Positions 22,443-33,570 of a DNA stretch of 64,000 nt are shown here, one piece after another. Position 1 is the stretch's first letter. Each line of letters begins with the position of its first letter. Made by a program: the position numbers and the translations under genes. The stretch covers positions 272,863,930 to 272,927,929 of the forward strand of contig JARYHS010008074.1 of NCBI GenBank assembly GCA_031002005.1. The letters run 5' to 3'. The notes beneath the pieces were generated by a model, which was not told the DNA's origin, made no database searches, and was given only the letters and a program-made list of their open reading frames with translations. This stretch comes from Vandiemenella viatica (lineage: Eukaryota; Arthropoda; Insecta; Orthoptera; Morabidae).

Positions 22443-22582
22443 CCTACAGTTCCGTGGTTCGGATTCCACGTTAAACTGTAGGTCCCAGAGGAAAGGAACT
22501 GGCCGTCCTACCTCTTGTCACAATGGCTTAGTATGCCTCCTTCGGGAGGATCCAACCAACCTTCGGGTTGTGGACTAAGTTA
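22443..22582 (+). mobile_element. SINE-like repeat with strong RNA structure
   Basis: A tRNA B-box-like 'gtggttcggattccac' (22454-22469) sits in a hairpin closed by a 9 bp stem (22443-22451 with 22474-22482) and an inner 5 bp stem. Farther on are two 5 bp hairpins, each capped by a C(TTCG)G tetraloop (22536-22549 and 22557-22570). Both are enclosed by a 6 bp stem (22527-22532 with 22574-22579), a three-way junction. It has the scale of a SINE or a fossil small RNA. It ends in tactg repeats just before the mariner insertion. Confidence 0.5.
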
Positions 22583-22619
22583 AGTTACTGTACTGTACTG
22601 TAGCAGTTCTTTCTATGTA

Positions 22620-23905
22620 CCAGGTGTGTAAATATGAAACCGGAATTTTTTGATCAAAAACACACGTTCATTGCATAAAAATGGTTCGACATACCTTATT
22701 CAAAATATTTTCCATTGCAAGATATACATTTTTCCCATCTCTCCGGTAATTTATGAATGCCACGCCAAAAAAATTTTTCTCCTTTGATGCAAACCAGTCA
22801 TCAAGCCATTTCCGCACATTTTTGTAAGAACTGAAGCGCTGCTCGGCGAGTGCGTGTCCCATCGACGCGAAGAGATAGTAATCCGACGGCGCAAGGTCAG
22901 GCGAGTAAGCCGCATGCGTCAGTATCTCCCAACTAAGCGACTCGATCATTTCCTTGACTGGTTTTGATGTGTGTGATGGTGCGTTGTCGTGAAGCAAGAT
23001 CACTTTGTGTTGTCTTTTCTGGTATTCTGGCCGTTTTTCCCGCAATGCTTGGTTCAAACTGAGTATTTGCTGTTGATAACGTTCACTATTAACTGTTTCA
23101 CCAGGTTTTAGAAGCTCGTAGTAAATCACACCACTTTGATCCCACCAAACACAGAGCATTGTCTTCTTTCCATAGCGATTTGGCCTTGAAACTGACGTTG
23201 ACGGTTCACCTGGAGATACCCATGATTTTTTCCGCTTAGGGTTCTCGAAATATATCCACTTTTCATCACCAGTCACAATTCTATGGAGAAATGATTTTCT
23301 TTTATATCTGGCGAGCAGCATTTCACAAGTGGTTTTTCGGTTTTCTTGCTGTCTGTCAGTCAGTTCATGTGGAAGCCATTTTCCCATCTTCTGGATTTTT
23401 CCCATCGCTTTGAAACGTATGGAAACAGCTTCCCGTGTCACATTCAATTGATCCGCAAGTTGTTGTTGCGTTTGAGCATCATCCTCATCCAACAATGCTT
23501 GCAACTCACTGTCTTCAAACTTCTTCGGAGGTCTTCCACGGTCTTCATTGCTGATGTCAAAATCTCCACTTCTGAATTTTTTAAACCACTTGAAACACTG
23601 TGTTTTCCCGAGAGCACGCTCGCCGTAAGCTTCGACAAGCATTCGATGCGATTCTGCAGCAGTTTTCTTTAAATGAAAACAGAAAATCAACGATGTCCGC
23701 AAATCGTAGTTTGTGGGCATAAAAGTCGACATCTTCAACAGTGTTAAAAACCGCACTATCGTATGAAACTTGTATTGTCGGGAGTGGAAAATCACAGCCG
23801 ACTGTCGACAAAAGAAACGGGTGACAATGGCGCAATCGGGCGGTAACTGCTTTGATCGCTACAGCCATCTATCGGCAAATTCCGGTTTCATATTTACACA
23901 CCTGG
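22620..23905 (-). mobile_element. Complete mariner element, mauritiana type
   Basis: A 1,286 bp element with perfect 29 bp terminal inverted repeats (22620-22648 and 23877-23905, beginning ccaggtgtgtaaatatgaaa) flanked by TA at 22618-22619 and 23906-23907. It carries one transposase gene on the minus strand. The identical ends suggest recent activity. It sits in the BET1 intron. Confidence 0.93.
22696..23732 (-). pseudogene. Mariner transposase, single late frameshift
   Basis: A DDD transposase that cuts and pastes the element at TA sites. The family-typical start is the ATG at 23732 (MSTFMPTNYDLRTS). The N-terminal helix-turn-helix half (ESHRMLVEAYGERALGKTQ) is followed by WLPHELTDRQ. The catalytic Asp residues are in VTGDEKW, LLHDNAPSH and SPDLAPSDYY, with 34 residues between the last two, as in mariner. 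At about 22763-22775 a 5A/7T run is one base out: after KEKNFF the family-typical ending WRGIHKLPERWEKC continues in another frame to a stop at 22696-22698. Without the shift the protein would be 345 residues, the usual mariner length. The unshifted frame runs on to 22668 instead. Confidence 0.92.
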
Positions 23906-23907
23906 TA

Positions 23908-24944
23908 TGCTTCTAGTTTCATTGGCCTTTGTTACTTGGCAGCAACACAGTATGGGAATGTTACTTTTATTCATAAGTTTTGCACACCAGAGCACAAATC
24001 AAATTAAAATACTAAAAAAAGAAAGATAATAAAAGCTGAAAATACGGATGATGAACATTTATTTAACAAGATGAAGAAAAACACGAAATACCTTCAGTGA
24101 CCCCTTGGCCTATCAGAGAGTTAATTCTTCTGCATTGGTGAAGTTATTAAATATATTTAAAGTAACTGTAAGAGTGGTGAGAGAGCAATATATGTTTCAA
24201 AATTTTACACCGATTATTTATTTTGCTGTATAATATTTTCTTTTGTCAATTTATCTTTAAAAAAATTAAGTTTAAATAAAAATAAAGATATCGGGAGGAA
24301 ACAGTGCTTACTAAGATGATGACAAGAAAGCATTTTTTGGTATAAAGTCTTCATTATGGTGTGCACAGAGTGGGAATCCATAACAAACTCCAGCTAATTT
24401 TGGCAGCTGAGAGGTTAGTTTAAAATGGAAAAAAAAACTTCTGAAAGGGAATGGGACTAAAAATTAATTAAATATATGCCAGCACTGTAAAATAAATAAA
24501 TAAAGGACACAAAACTTCGAAAAATTAAAATCTATTAAAATTATGACGGAATCAAAGAATGGAAATGAGGATCACTGAAATGTGCATAGCCAATCCATAG
24601 TTAATCAGCCTCCTTCCGAAATCGGTAATACATGACACTTTCTGTAATGCCTTTCAACAGATTGGTGATCACTGATATCTAATCACTGGACATCAATATT
24701 TCTGACTGTGAAGGAATAAGTTCAATAGAACATTTCTTAGATTAGAATTGTCCCAACACATCTTCTGTTTCTACAATAGCCCACTTCTGCCAGATATCTA
24801 CTACTTTTCATTAAAGAACAAAAACTTCCAACAAAGCTGCAGCCTTGCCATGAGTTCCCATATGGTCCATCTGTGAACCTTGGAAGCCTTTAATCATTCA
24901 CAAACCAAGCATATTTCAAAGGCCTAAAACAACCTGAAATCATA
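23908..24944. other. No gene seen
   Basis: BET1 intron sequence, AT-rich, with no repeat recognised. Confidence 0.4.
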
Positions 24945-26790
24945 TACTGAACTTAACATTGCCCCTTTTCCATTTTAAGGTCACCTTAGTGCCACAGTCC
25001 ACATAAAATACACCAACATGCACCAGTACTTCAATTTCAACAGCTGCCGCACCAAATGCTTTATTCCTTGCAGCCTGTATATCTGTGGCAGCTGTTTCCA
25101 CTGATAAGCTGTTCCTTCTCTCTATCCTGAAACAAAGTCCTCTATAGCGTATCCTGTTCTTCCACCATCCCTCCTCTTCTGTGACTGACCTTTGTCTTAC
25201 AAACATTTTTTCTATTCCCTTAATCCATCTATCCCATGGTCTTCATTTAGGCATCTTCCCTTTCAATTTTAACACTCATATGCTTCATGTGTCCACAGCA
25301 CTAGAGTATTCAGTTCTGTACATGCTCTTCTTTAGCTACTTTTCTCACATTGCCATTCCACTATTCGCCTAGTCTCGTTATGTTAAGCCTATTCCTCTTA
25401 ACCTTCATCTCTGAGGAACAAATTCTATTAACATCCCTTTACTTCATCATACATGCTTCAGAACCTTTTGTCAGCATTGGCATGAAATTAGTTCTGTAAA
25501 TAATAATTTTGTTCTTCTCTCGTGCTTCCTGACTCCAAATCAGACTTCTGACACACCTGTAAAATTCTTGTGCTCTTCTGAATCTTTCATTTATTTTTTT
25601 CCTGTTTTTCACCTTCTCTTCTAAAATACTTCCTAAATACATGACCTCTACAACAACATTTAGTTTCACACCTCTAAATGACATCTTTAGTACCCTTGTT
25701 CTTTTTTGAGTAGTAAACATATACATATATAAGTATATACATTTTCTCTCCATATAATTTATTCTATAAGAAGTCACTACTATCTAGTATGTATCCAGCT
25801 ATTTTAGTTTAGTATTTCTGACTCATAGTTTCCCCAAACCATTGCAAACTCCATGGCTCATGTTTTTCCATAATAGATGTTCCATTGTCCAACTTTGCTG
25901 TCTGTCTCACATCTAGAGAGTCTTAAAATATTCCTTCAACTTCTACAGCTCATCCAGGTCCAGGTCCTCAACTCAGCATTTTCTTTTATTCTTGACAGCT
26001 GCTGCAGCATGTGTTTTTCCAGAGTCCACCACAGCACACTTTTCTATTTCCTTCATTATCATTCTCCAGTAAATTCTTCCAACCACTTATTTTATTGTTG
26101 TACTGTCAATTTTGCTTTCATTTTGTTATCCTTATATCTCTTTATGGCTTCTTCAGTTCTAACCCTGAACCATTCTCTAAAATTACAGTACCATTTTTTT
26201 TTTGTAATGCTTCACTGTGTGCAAATATCCAATATAGTGTTTATATCTCTCTCCCCTTTGTACTTATTCTGTCACACATTAATTCTACCATCTACAAGCG
26301 TCCTTTTGAATTCCTCCCATTCTTCCTTCAGTGTCCTCAGTTCCACCCTAGACACATTCTTCCACTCCTTTCTGTCTCCAGCTTCCCTAACTTAAGTCTC
26401 CTTTCCTGTTTAACTGGGGATTTTCTCTCTTTTTGCTCCTTTGAGTTTGCTTCTATTAGTTGATGGCCACTGTCGCATATCTCAGTTGATACAACTACGG
26501 TATCTGTGACTACTTTCTCAATTATCGCTACTAAAACCTTCAGTGTCCTCAGTTCCACCCTAGACACATTCTTCCACTCCTTTCTGTCTCCAGCTTCCCT
26601 AACTTAAGTCTCCTTTCCTGTTTAACTGGGGATTTTCTCTCTTTTTGCTCCTTTGAGTTTGCTTCTATTAGTTGATGGCCACTGTCGCATATCTCAGTTG
26701 ATACAACTACGGTATCTGTGACTACTTTCTCAATTATCGCTACTAAAACCTGAGCACACTGCAAGTGGCCTTGTCCAGTTTTCACTGTAT
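24945..26790 (-). pseudogene. LINE relic, RT core deleted
   Basis: On the minus strand: a region after the endonuclease at 26329-26790 (EICDSGHQLIEANSKEQKER, tandemly duplicated), then the RT C-terminal block at 25439-25700 (VMYLGSILEEK, FRRAQEFYRCVRSLIWSQE), then a tail domain at 24950-25400 (HVRKVAKEEHV, DGIK-like and RQRSVTEEEGWWKNRIR). The layout matches RTE-like LINEs; clade is inferred. The catalytic RT core (FADD) is not found between 25800 and 26300, so it is deleted or degraded. Long plus-strand frames at 25877-26463 are antisense shadows. Confidence 0.6.
26329..26752. repeat. Perfect tandem duplication, 212 bp unit, two copies
   Basis: 26329-26540 and 26541-26751 are identical as far as I can read, starting cagtgtcctcagttcc and ending gctactaaaacct. 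The unit lies in the LINE relic. It is either very recent or an assembly artefact. Confidence 0.93.
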
Positions 26791-27815
26791 CAACTGATTT
26801 TAGGCATTTCTTATATCAGGAACCCGTGATGATCAATCCATTTCTTTAACAGAATTTCAGTAAATGCTGATGTTTCACCGAGTCTGCTTAGACCTCCTTT
26901 TAGGGTGATACTATAAGTATTTTACATGAACTACAAAACACAACTGAATTATGTTGAGAAGAGTGTGTAAAATATATCTCAGTGGATGTCTGCTCTAGAA
27001 GAAGGGCGAAGCAGATCGGCTGAAATGTTGGCATTTAACGCTATGACTTAGCCTGACCCTTGATGCATTTAAACTATAAAGTGGTTATTGAACACAACAG
27101 ATTGTCATTATTCTGCATGAAAACCATTTGTATGTGACCATTCATCCCTAAGGATAATTAAATGGCAAACAGATCTACATATGAAGCAGGTAATTTGTTG
27201 CAACTAAGACAGCAAATGACATGGAAAGTATTCTACAATGGAAAAAGATCCCTCAGCAATAGAACACAAAGGAGGGTGGCTGATATAGGCCAGTGCCTTA
27301 AACAGTGGCCACTGAAGAAGGTAGGTGGTGGGCATAAGTTCAAACAGAGGACAGAGAGTGAAGGTAGTAAGTTGAAAAGAACAGCCAAACATTGCAAAAC
27401 CAGTAAATATATAATCAAAACAAATCATGATTGGGCAAAATGAGCAGATAGCAAAATTCTAAATAAGTAAACATATGTGAACAGTAAATCAGAAAAAAAT
27501 ATAAAATTAAACATAGTCTCTGGTATATGTTAGGGAGTGGGAGTAGATCATTTGCATTGTGTTATGTTTATTTTAACACATGATTGTATATATATAATGA
27601 TTAATTTTAAATCATGACTGGTTGTAAGTCAGACCATAAGTGTTTTACTTGTGCCATTGTATTATATGTTGTCAGCTATGAATTAATTGAAAATGTTATT
27701 GTACGAGTCAATAAAAACTTTTTTTAAAGACTGGCTGTCTGGTTGATATGGCTAAAATCCATTAAAATAAATAAATAATAAAAATAAGATAGGCGAGGAG
27801 ATAAAGAAGCTAAAG
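26791..27815. other. No gene seen
   Basis: A Penelope-style phrase (gaagggcgaagcagatcggctgaaatgttgg) near 26999-27030 may be a tail of an unrelated copy. The frame at 27162-27443 has no recognisable domain. Confidence 0.35.
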
Positions 27816-28960
27816 TTGAAGCTGGGTATCATCTTAAGAAATGATCCAGTAGTTGCCTGGTGCCAAATTTGTACTGGTAGACCAGTTTCCTTCTTCCAAG
27901 TTCAGACGGCTGCTGTTGTTTGGGAAGACTCCGATATCATGGATAGGAAGGAAGAATTAAAATTGTTGGTGTCACGAGCAGCTACTGGGTGGTCTGGATT
28001 CTAAGTGAATACAGTTTGTTTGTGTTTTATGGACTGTTAAATGGCGGTCAAACCTGTGTATAGAGCTGAATGGTAGTTGCAGGTTAACTGGTATATTACA
28101 TGGGAGATTTCACATCTGGCATGTCTATAGTGCGTTTGATGAAGGTGATGGGAGCATGGTGCATGTTACTCATCTTGCAATAGTATATTGCATGGGAAGG
28201 AGCCACTAATTCAGCCAGTGGCCCATAGCGACCATCCTCCACCATGTTCTTTAATGGGCTAGGGTTAAAAATCTGATAATTGCAATGCATTGTGTGTTCA
28301 TGTCCATTTTTTGTGTCCCTGCCATCATCTGAGGTAAGCAGGCATGTGCGCGTGCACAGAGAGAGAGAGAGACAGACATTGGGATTACCAATGTAGAATA
28401 GTGCTGCAGCACGTAAGCAGTGGTTATTCTCTTACTCAGATGATATATTGATCTAATAATGACTATTCATGATAGCCAAGAGGTTAACATATGATGGAGC
28501 CATATGGATATCCACTGTAGTCCTGCAGATCTGGTGATAAAACTTGTAGTTGAAGGGGGAACAAATATATATATTTAAGATCTCTGTCTGTCAGAGACAT
28601 TAAAAAAATACAGTAGTAGAGAGCACTGGTCTAGAAAATAGTCCATAGCACTAAGGCCATGGCAGTGAGAGATAAAGGAATGTGAGGAGGATAGAATCAG
28701 CAAGGAGTCCCACAGGGCCTGTTGCAGTACAATCGAAGAAATGCTGTATATATTGGAAGAAAGATGACTGACTTTGGGTTAGAAGTATTGACTATAAAGA
28801 CTGAGATCCATTCAGCAGTGAGCCCATATGCAACATCTTGGGGCATCCTGAGTTGGGATTTTTGGGAGCTGGTAAATGGCAGGGGAATGAGGTTTTTCTA
28901 GAGTTAGAAGGAGAATGGACTGGGCAGTGAGAAATTTGAATAAGCCATTTACTCTATGAG
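27816..28960 (-). pseudogene. Penelope-like element, heavily decayed
   Basis: 28485-28560 on the minus strand reads FNYKFYHQICRTTVDIHMAP then SYVNLLA, matching the Penelope RT block F..YHQIRGTAMG..MASSYANL seen at 46090-46170. 27830-28120 aligns with the decayed nuclease of the copy at 14118-14360 (shared 'gttaactggtatattacatgggag'). Stops and shifts occur throughout. The conserved Gly-Thr-Ala-Met-Gly is lost. Confidence 0.55.
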
Positions 28961-30373
28961 GCTGTGTACTTTCCCACAGATGGAATGTGTGGAATACCTG
29001 GTATGTGCTGATGTCAAATAGTTAACAAAGGACTCTAGCCACATATTTACTACAATCTATGACTTCTGTAGTTTAACCCTAACGTGCAGATAAGACTGAT
29101 GTTGGAAGAGGTCTTTAATTTCACCTGAAGGCAGAAGGGATGTGACAATGCAAAATAGAGACAAACACCTTTACAATTTTTTTTGGGAGAAACATTAGGC
29201 GAGTGTGTGGATTTGCACATGCCAATAGATTTCATGTGCTCATATAATTTTGATTCAGCAAGTATGGGTTTATTTATGAATTGGTTTTGTGATGTTCAGA
29301 TATACTTTCCTCATCATTTAAACCCATTTCCATTCCTGTGTTCCTCTGCTTTTGAATTGTCTTGACTCCAAACACATTGTAAATACTTTACACCAACAAT
29401 TTTCAGTGTTTTGTGCAAGACTATATTTTTTGTATCAACATCATCCTGCTTTTGTCTTCAATAATCTGGGGTTTATATTTTAATTTTCTGACCAGCTCCT
29501 TTTGTTTCAATCACACCCATTAATAAATGTATTATCTACATAAGATTTATTCCCAAGTCAGTCATCTTGAAAGCCAGTCAGATGGTGATATAAAGCTTTA
29601 AGTATAATAGGCTATTTTACAGTATTGAAAATATTTGTCAAATTATAGTCATTCAAATTTGTAGTCATTTCGAATTGTAGTCATTAGAATAATTCTTAAG
29701 GAAGCTATTTTTGTCAAATTTGAAAAGAAAGGTGGATTGTTTTTAATAACAAAAGCAAAGTAAAAATCAGATTTTTCTTGCCTCTTGTCACATGACAGAA
29801 AACGCTCTGGGATTGGCGATCGCTTTAGTGATGTAACCTGCCTGTAGGTACTGCGGCTGCGTATGGAGTGTTTCCTATTATCCAAGTTTTCAACTATTTT
29901 TATTATTTGTTGCTGGTTACCTCTTGTTACTAATGAGATTTTGTGTTGAATATAAAATGAAGAACAATTTGTAGAAGCCTACAGCGGAAATATGCCATAG
30001 AAACAACCCGTCTTTTATTCTATGGAGCTTGAAAATGTAATAACTTCAATTCGAGAATCATTTAAATTTAAACTGGACGTTAGAGATTAACAGGAACGCT
30101 TCATAAAAATGACTAAAATTTTAAATTAAGTTAGTTGTTTTAGGAGATATTTACGAGAAACATGCAAGTGTAGTATAATGTAAGCACAACAGTTAAATAA
30201 CTGGATGTTGAGGACAATTTTTCTTAACTGCAGATAAATAATTATAGATCAATGATAATTTTTCCCAATGAAACTGAATTTATTGTTTATTTATTTACCG
30301 ACCGCGTTCACTTCACCACATGTGGAAACTGCGATGTTTAATTGTTCACTATTGACAAGAAGATAAGTAATGA
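28961..30373. other. No gene seen
   Basis: BET1 intron, AT-rich. An unassigned minus-strand frame at 29649-29885 lacks any known domain. Confidence 0.4.
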
Positions 30374-30450
30374 TGCCATGGTGACCTGTTAGCTGCATGG
30401 TTAAAAAGAGCTATAGGAATTTGAAGATCCTGTGTTCGAACCTTGATTAG
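30374..30450 (+). repeat. tRNA-like module
   Basis: 'gttagctgcatggttaaaaag' resembles an A box, and 'gtgttcgaaccttg' 45 bases on is a near-consensus B box, followed by T-rich DNA. It is not a foldable tRNA gene; the head of a SINE or a tRNA pseudogene is likely. Confidence 0.4.
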
Positions 30451-31064
30451 GATAATACTTTTTTCAGGTGTATATTTTTTTTCGTTTCTGTTTGCTGCTT
30501 TACAGAATCATGTTTTTATTTGAAGAAGTCATAAAACATCATGTAAACGTTTGAAACATAGATTGCTGTCATACAAGAAAACTTTTATAAAAAGATAACC
30601 TCCAACTTTTAATTTTGAAACATACTTTAGATAGATTATCATTACAAAACATCCAAGTGCTCGGCAGTGAATAATAGAATTTATTTTAACAATAACATTT
30701 AAAGCTAATCTCGCAGCAGTTCTGGAACACTTTGAATAACTTTTGTTGAAATTTTTACGTGACTATACAACTGCATGTTGCCTTTCTGACATAATTACAT
30801 CTATTTAGGCAGTATTTACTTTTAATGAGCAAGTAATTTTCAGCTTTTTTAAAACTTCTTATCAGCGTGAAAGTAACGCCCCTATTCAGTTTTGAAGTCT
30901 TTTTTGGTTAAGTTTCAAATTTTTATAATACGCTTCCTATCCACAAATTTGCGAAACATTCTGAAAAAAAAAAAAATAATGTTTTGGTTGATTTTAGAAA
31001 AAGAATATGCAGCATTATCAACAGCAACTAGTATCTAAAGAAAACACACACAAATAACAAAACA

Positions 31065-31140
31065 TATTCCAAAGCGAGGATCGAACCTGAGAACCCTAAG
31101 TTTACTGATACTCGCCTTAAGCAGCATACTACATTATCTC
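31065..31140 (-). repeat. tRNA-like module, opposite strand
   Basis: On the minus strand 'atgctgcttaaggcgagtat' (A-box-like) precedes 'ggttcgatcctcg' (B box) at the spacing expected for tRNA-derived sequence. It faces the module at 30374-30450, about 620 bp away, and both are followed by T-rich DNA. Confidence 0.4.
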
Positions 31141-31606
31141 AAAGAAATTATGGTGCATATGATATTTACAACAAATGATATGCAACTTACTGGGAAAGGT
31201 TTTCAGTGTGGAAATCGCGATCACAGAACGAACTGGTCTGGTAAATAGTACGACACCTGTAGTTTCTCGCCCTAAAGCAGTTCTGTTGGGTCTCCATTTA
31301 AGAAAAATAGGAGGTTAAATAGTATAAAAATTATGTGTAAATGATCTATACCTGTATGGAAGAACGTCTGTTTATGATGTCAGTTTAGCTGTGCTAGTTA
31401 AGGTGGTATAATCTGATGGCTGTGCTCGTTAAGGTGGTATAATCTGATGTGATGGGTCCGAAGTTCGATCCCACCACCAGCAAAAAAAATTTTTTTTCTA
31501 TTTGTATTTTTTTTATTGCTATTCGATCTTGTACCATTAAAAATTTGTTTTGAAACAAATTCTACAAAATTTTTATTTTCATTCGATAAATTGCAAATAT
31601 TAGGAT

Positions 31607-31975
31607 GATACCACCGAATTTATGCATTTATGTCAGCCATTTGATGTGTATTTCTATCGTCAGATACAGAAACTAATAAAAATACTTCAAAACACACCGG
31701 AACTGTTGCAAGATAATCGTGCAATATCTTCTCGTGAAGATGCTGTTAAGATACATTCACTTATTCAGCACATTTTGCGAGTAACTGTATTTTATGACTT
31801 GATAAAATATTCCTGGTATTAGTCAACATTAACGAATGAAAGGCCCAAATTTACAAATGTTAACGAAAACTGCTTTCCTAAATCAATAATACATACTGTA
31901 CGTGACTGTGGAAAGATATCTTTCATAAAATGTTGCTGATGTGCACGTAATTATTGTTTCAAATGTTATGATTTA
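31607..31975 (+). pseudogene. Transposase-like protein, C-terminal remnant
   Basis: The frame reads TTEFMHLCQPFDVYFYRQIQ, LIKILQNTPELL and SREDAVKIHSLIQHILRV, then a stop (31820), continuing SIIHTVRDCGKISFIKCC, stop, CARNYCFKCYDLYH. The QPFDVYF context resembles that around the third acid of pogo/Tc1-like DDE transposases (inference). The Cys pairs (C..C, C..C) at the end look like a terminal zinc ribbon. I cannot name the family. Two stops and no upstream catalytic region make it a remnant inside the inverted-repeat element. Confidence 0.5.
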
Positions 31976-32066
31976 TACCATCCGAATATTTGCGTATTTG
32001 TTGAAGGAAAATAATTTTTTTTTGTAGAATTTGTTTAGTACAAGTTTTTAAAGCTACAAGATTGAA

Positions 32067-32166
32067 TAGCCCCCCCCTCCCCCCCCCCAAAAAAATAATA
32101 ATAAAAAAATAAACAAAAATAAATAATAAATAAATATATATAAAATAATAATAATAATAAAAATAA
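32067..32166. repeat. Low-complexity C-run and (AATA)n tract
   Basis: A C7-t-C10 run followed by A-rich AATA/ATA repeats, inside the right arm of the inverted-repeat element. Confidence 0.8.
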
Positions 32167-32272
32167 TGAGTGGTGGGATTGAACTTCAAACCCAGCATGA
32201 AGCCAGAGGTGACGTACTACTTACCAGAGTTGTTCGTTCTACGATTGCGATTTCCACACTGAAAACCTCCCC

Positions 32273-33391
32273 TTGTTAGTCGCAATGCCATCTGGGTTTC
32301 GACGAGCAGGTTGCAGCGACTTTATTTTCCTATTTCAGCTCATGCGGTAACACATTTATTTGGAGAGTTTTTATTGTTGTGGTTGTAGATTGATGTACTA
32401 CACACTATTTATAACCCATATTTCCAACAGTTTATATACAAATTCAGAGAAACAAACCAGACGTTACTTATGTAGAGAGAGCGCTTGCTGGCAGGTGACA
32501 TCACGAGTGTTGTTGGCCCGCGCCAGGCAGCAAAGAAGCGTTTTGGTGGGCTTTCAAATACTCTAAATTTTGGCGTTGAATTTTTCATAAAATAAGCACT
32601 TTTGTCAAAAATTAAATAGTATCCGGTAAATAACTTGTATCAATAAACTATTTAAAACCATTAACAAAAATAGTCAAATAGCCTATTAAGCTGCATTTTA
32701 AAATGCGCTTCATATTTAAGAATTATAACTGATTCAGTCTCATGGAGGAATATCTTAGGATTCAAATAAATTTACTGACCAATCTTCATGAACTGTAACT
32801 ATACAAACTTTTTAACTCTTTGAACTCTAAACATTCAAATTGTCAATCCTTTTGTAGCTTTTTATTTATTAACTTGAGAAAAGTGCTACACCTCAGTTTA
32901 CAAAACATATTGGATAAGAAAAATTGTAATGAAATAAACTGTGAATAAATTGTAGCACTGTCATATGTCCTAGGATTTTTATGACAAGGCAGATTAAGCA
33001 ATTCTGTGCTTGCTGTAAGAGTTTAAAATTATTATGTGTATTCAAAATCTTGCACCATGACTTGTTTCGTTTCTTGCTAATTTATAGGGCTATGGCAAAA
33101 TTAGGTATTGGAAACTCTGTGTGTTAATGTATTTCTTCAATGCCTCAAGAAATAGTGTGTTGTTGCTGCAATATAAATTTTAGTCATGCTTTATGACCAA
33201 CAAGACGCATTTTCTGTGCTACAACACAGTGGATATCATTTCACTGTTCACATGAGAATAAACAACACTTAAAGAAAAATTGCCAAGTAAATGATAAATG
33301 AAAATTCTGGCAACCATCAAAAATAAACTGACTATTAATTAAAATGAGCACAACTGGTAATTAATAATATATTATGAAGTATAATCTAATG
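32273..33391. other. No gene seen
   Basis: BET1 intron, AT-rich. Nothing recognised. Confidence 0.4.
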
Positions 33392-33562
33392 CATAGGTGT
33401 CAAACTCAATTTTGCAGAGGGCCGTATATTAAATTTAGAATGTGTAGGCGGGCCAGATTCAAATAAAAAGAGAGGAATAGAATGAAGTCTAAAAGCTCTA
33501 AAAAACATGATTCTTCTTTCTGTGTCACATTACGATCGCGGGCCATATCCTTGACATGCCTG
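33392..33562 (+). mobile_element. hAT-type MITE, 171 bp
   Basis: Perfect 8 bp duplications atctaatg at 33384-33391 and 33563-33570. The ends are cataggtgtcaa and the complement of caggcatgtcaa (12 bp imperfect inverted repeat), with 'gggccgtat' and 'gcgggcc' blocks inside both ends. It resembles the widespread TGTCAAACTC ... GCGGGCC hAT relatives. It has no coding capacity. Confidence 0.75.
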
Positions 33563-33570
33563 ATCTAATG

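Larger units (their letters stand above)
31191..32272 (+). mobile_element. Internally deleted DNA transposon with long inverted repeats
   Basis: The outer ends share 'ggttttcagtgtggaaatcg' inverted (31198-31217 and near 32246-32266), followed on both sides by 'agaacgaac' and 'agtacgNcacct'. Deeper in the arms 'gaagttcRatcccaccac', 'ctattcRatcttgta' and 'aaacaaattctacaaaa' also match in inverted order, so each arm is about 300-400 bp. The left arm has about 130 bp extra, with a small tandem repeat (ggtggtataatctgatg twice). Between the arms lies only the tail of a transposase-like gene. The target duplication is not clear. Confidence 0.65.

Noticed and set aside
25877..26463. Two long overlapping plus-strand frames (172 and 150 codons)
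   Set aside because: Low-complexity, S/F/L-rich translations antisense to a minus-strand LINE relic; no domain.
30374..31490. Possible functional tRNA genes
   Set aside because: B boxes are present, but I could not form paired acceptor, D and anticodon arms; better called tRNA-like.
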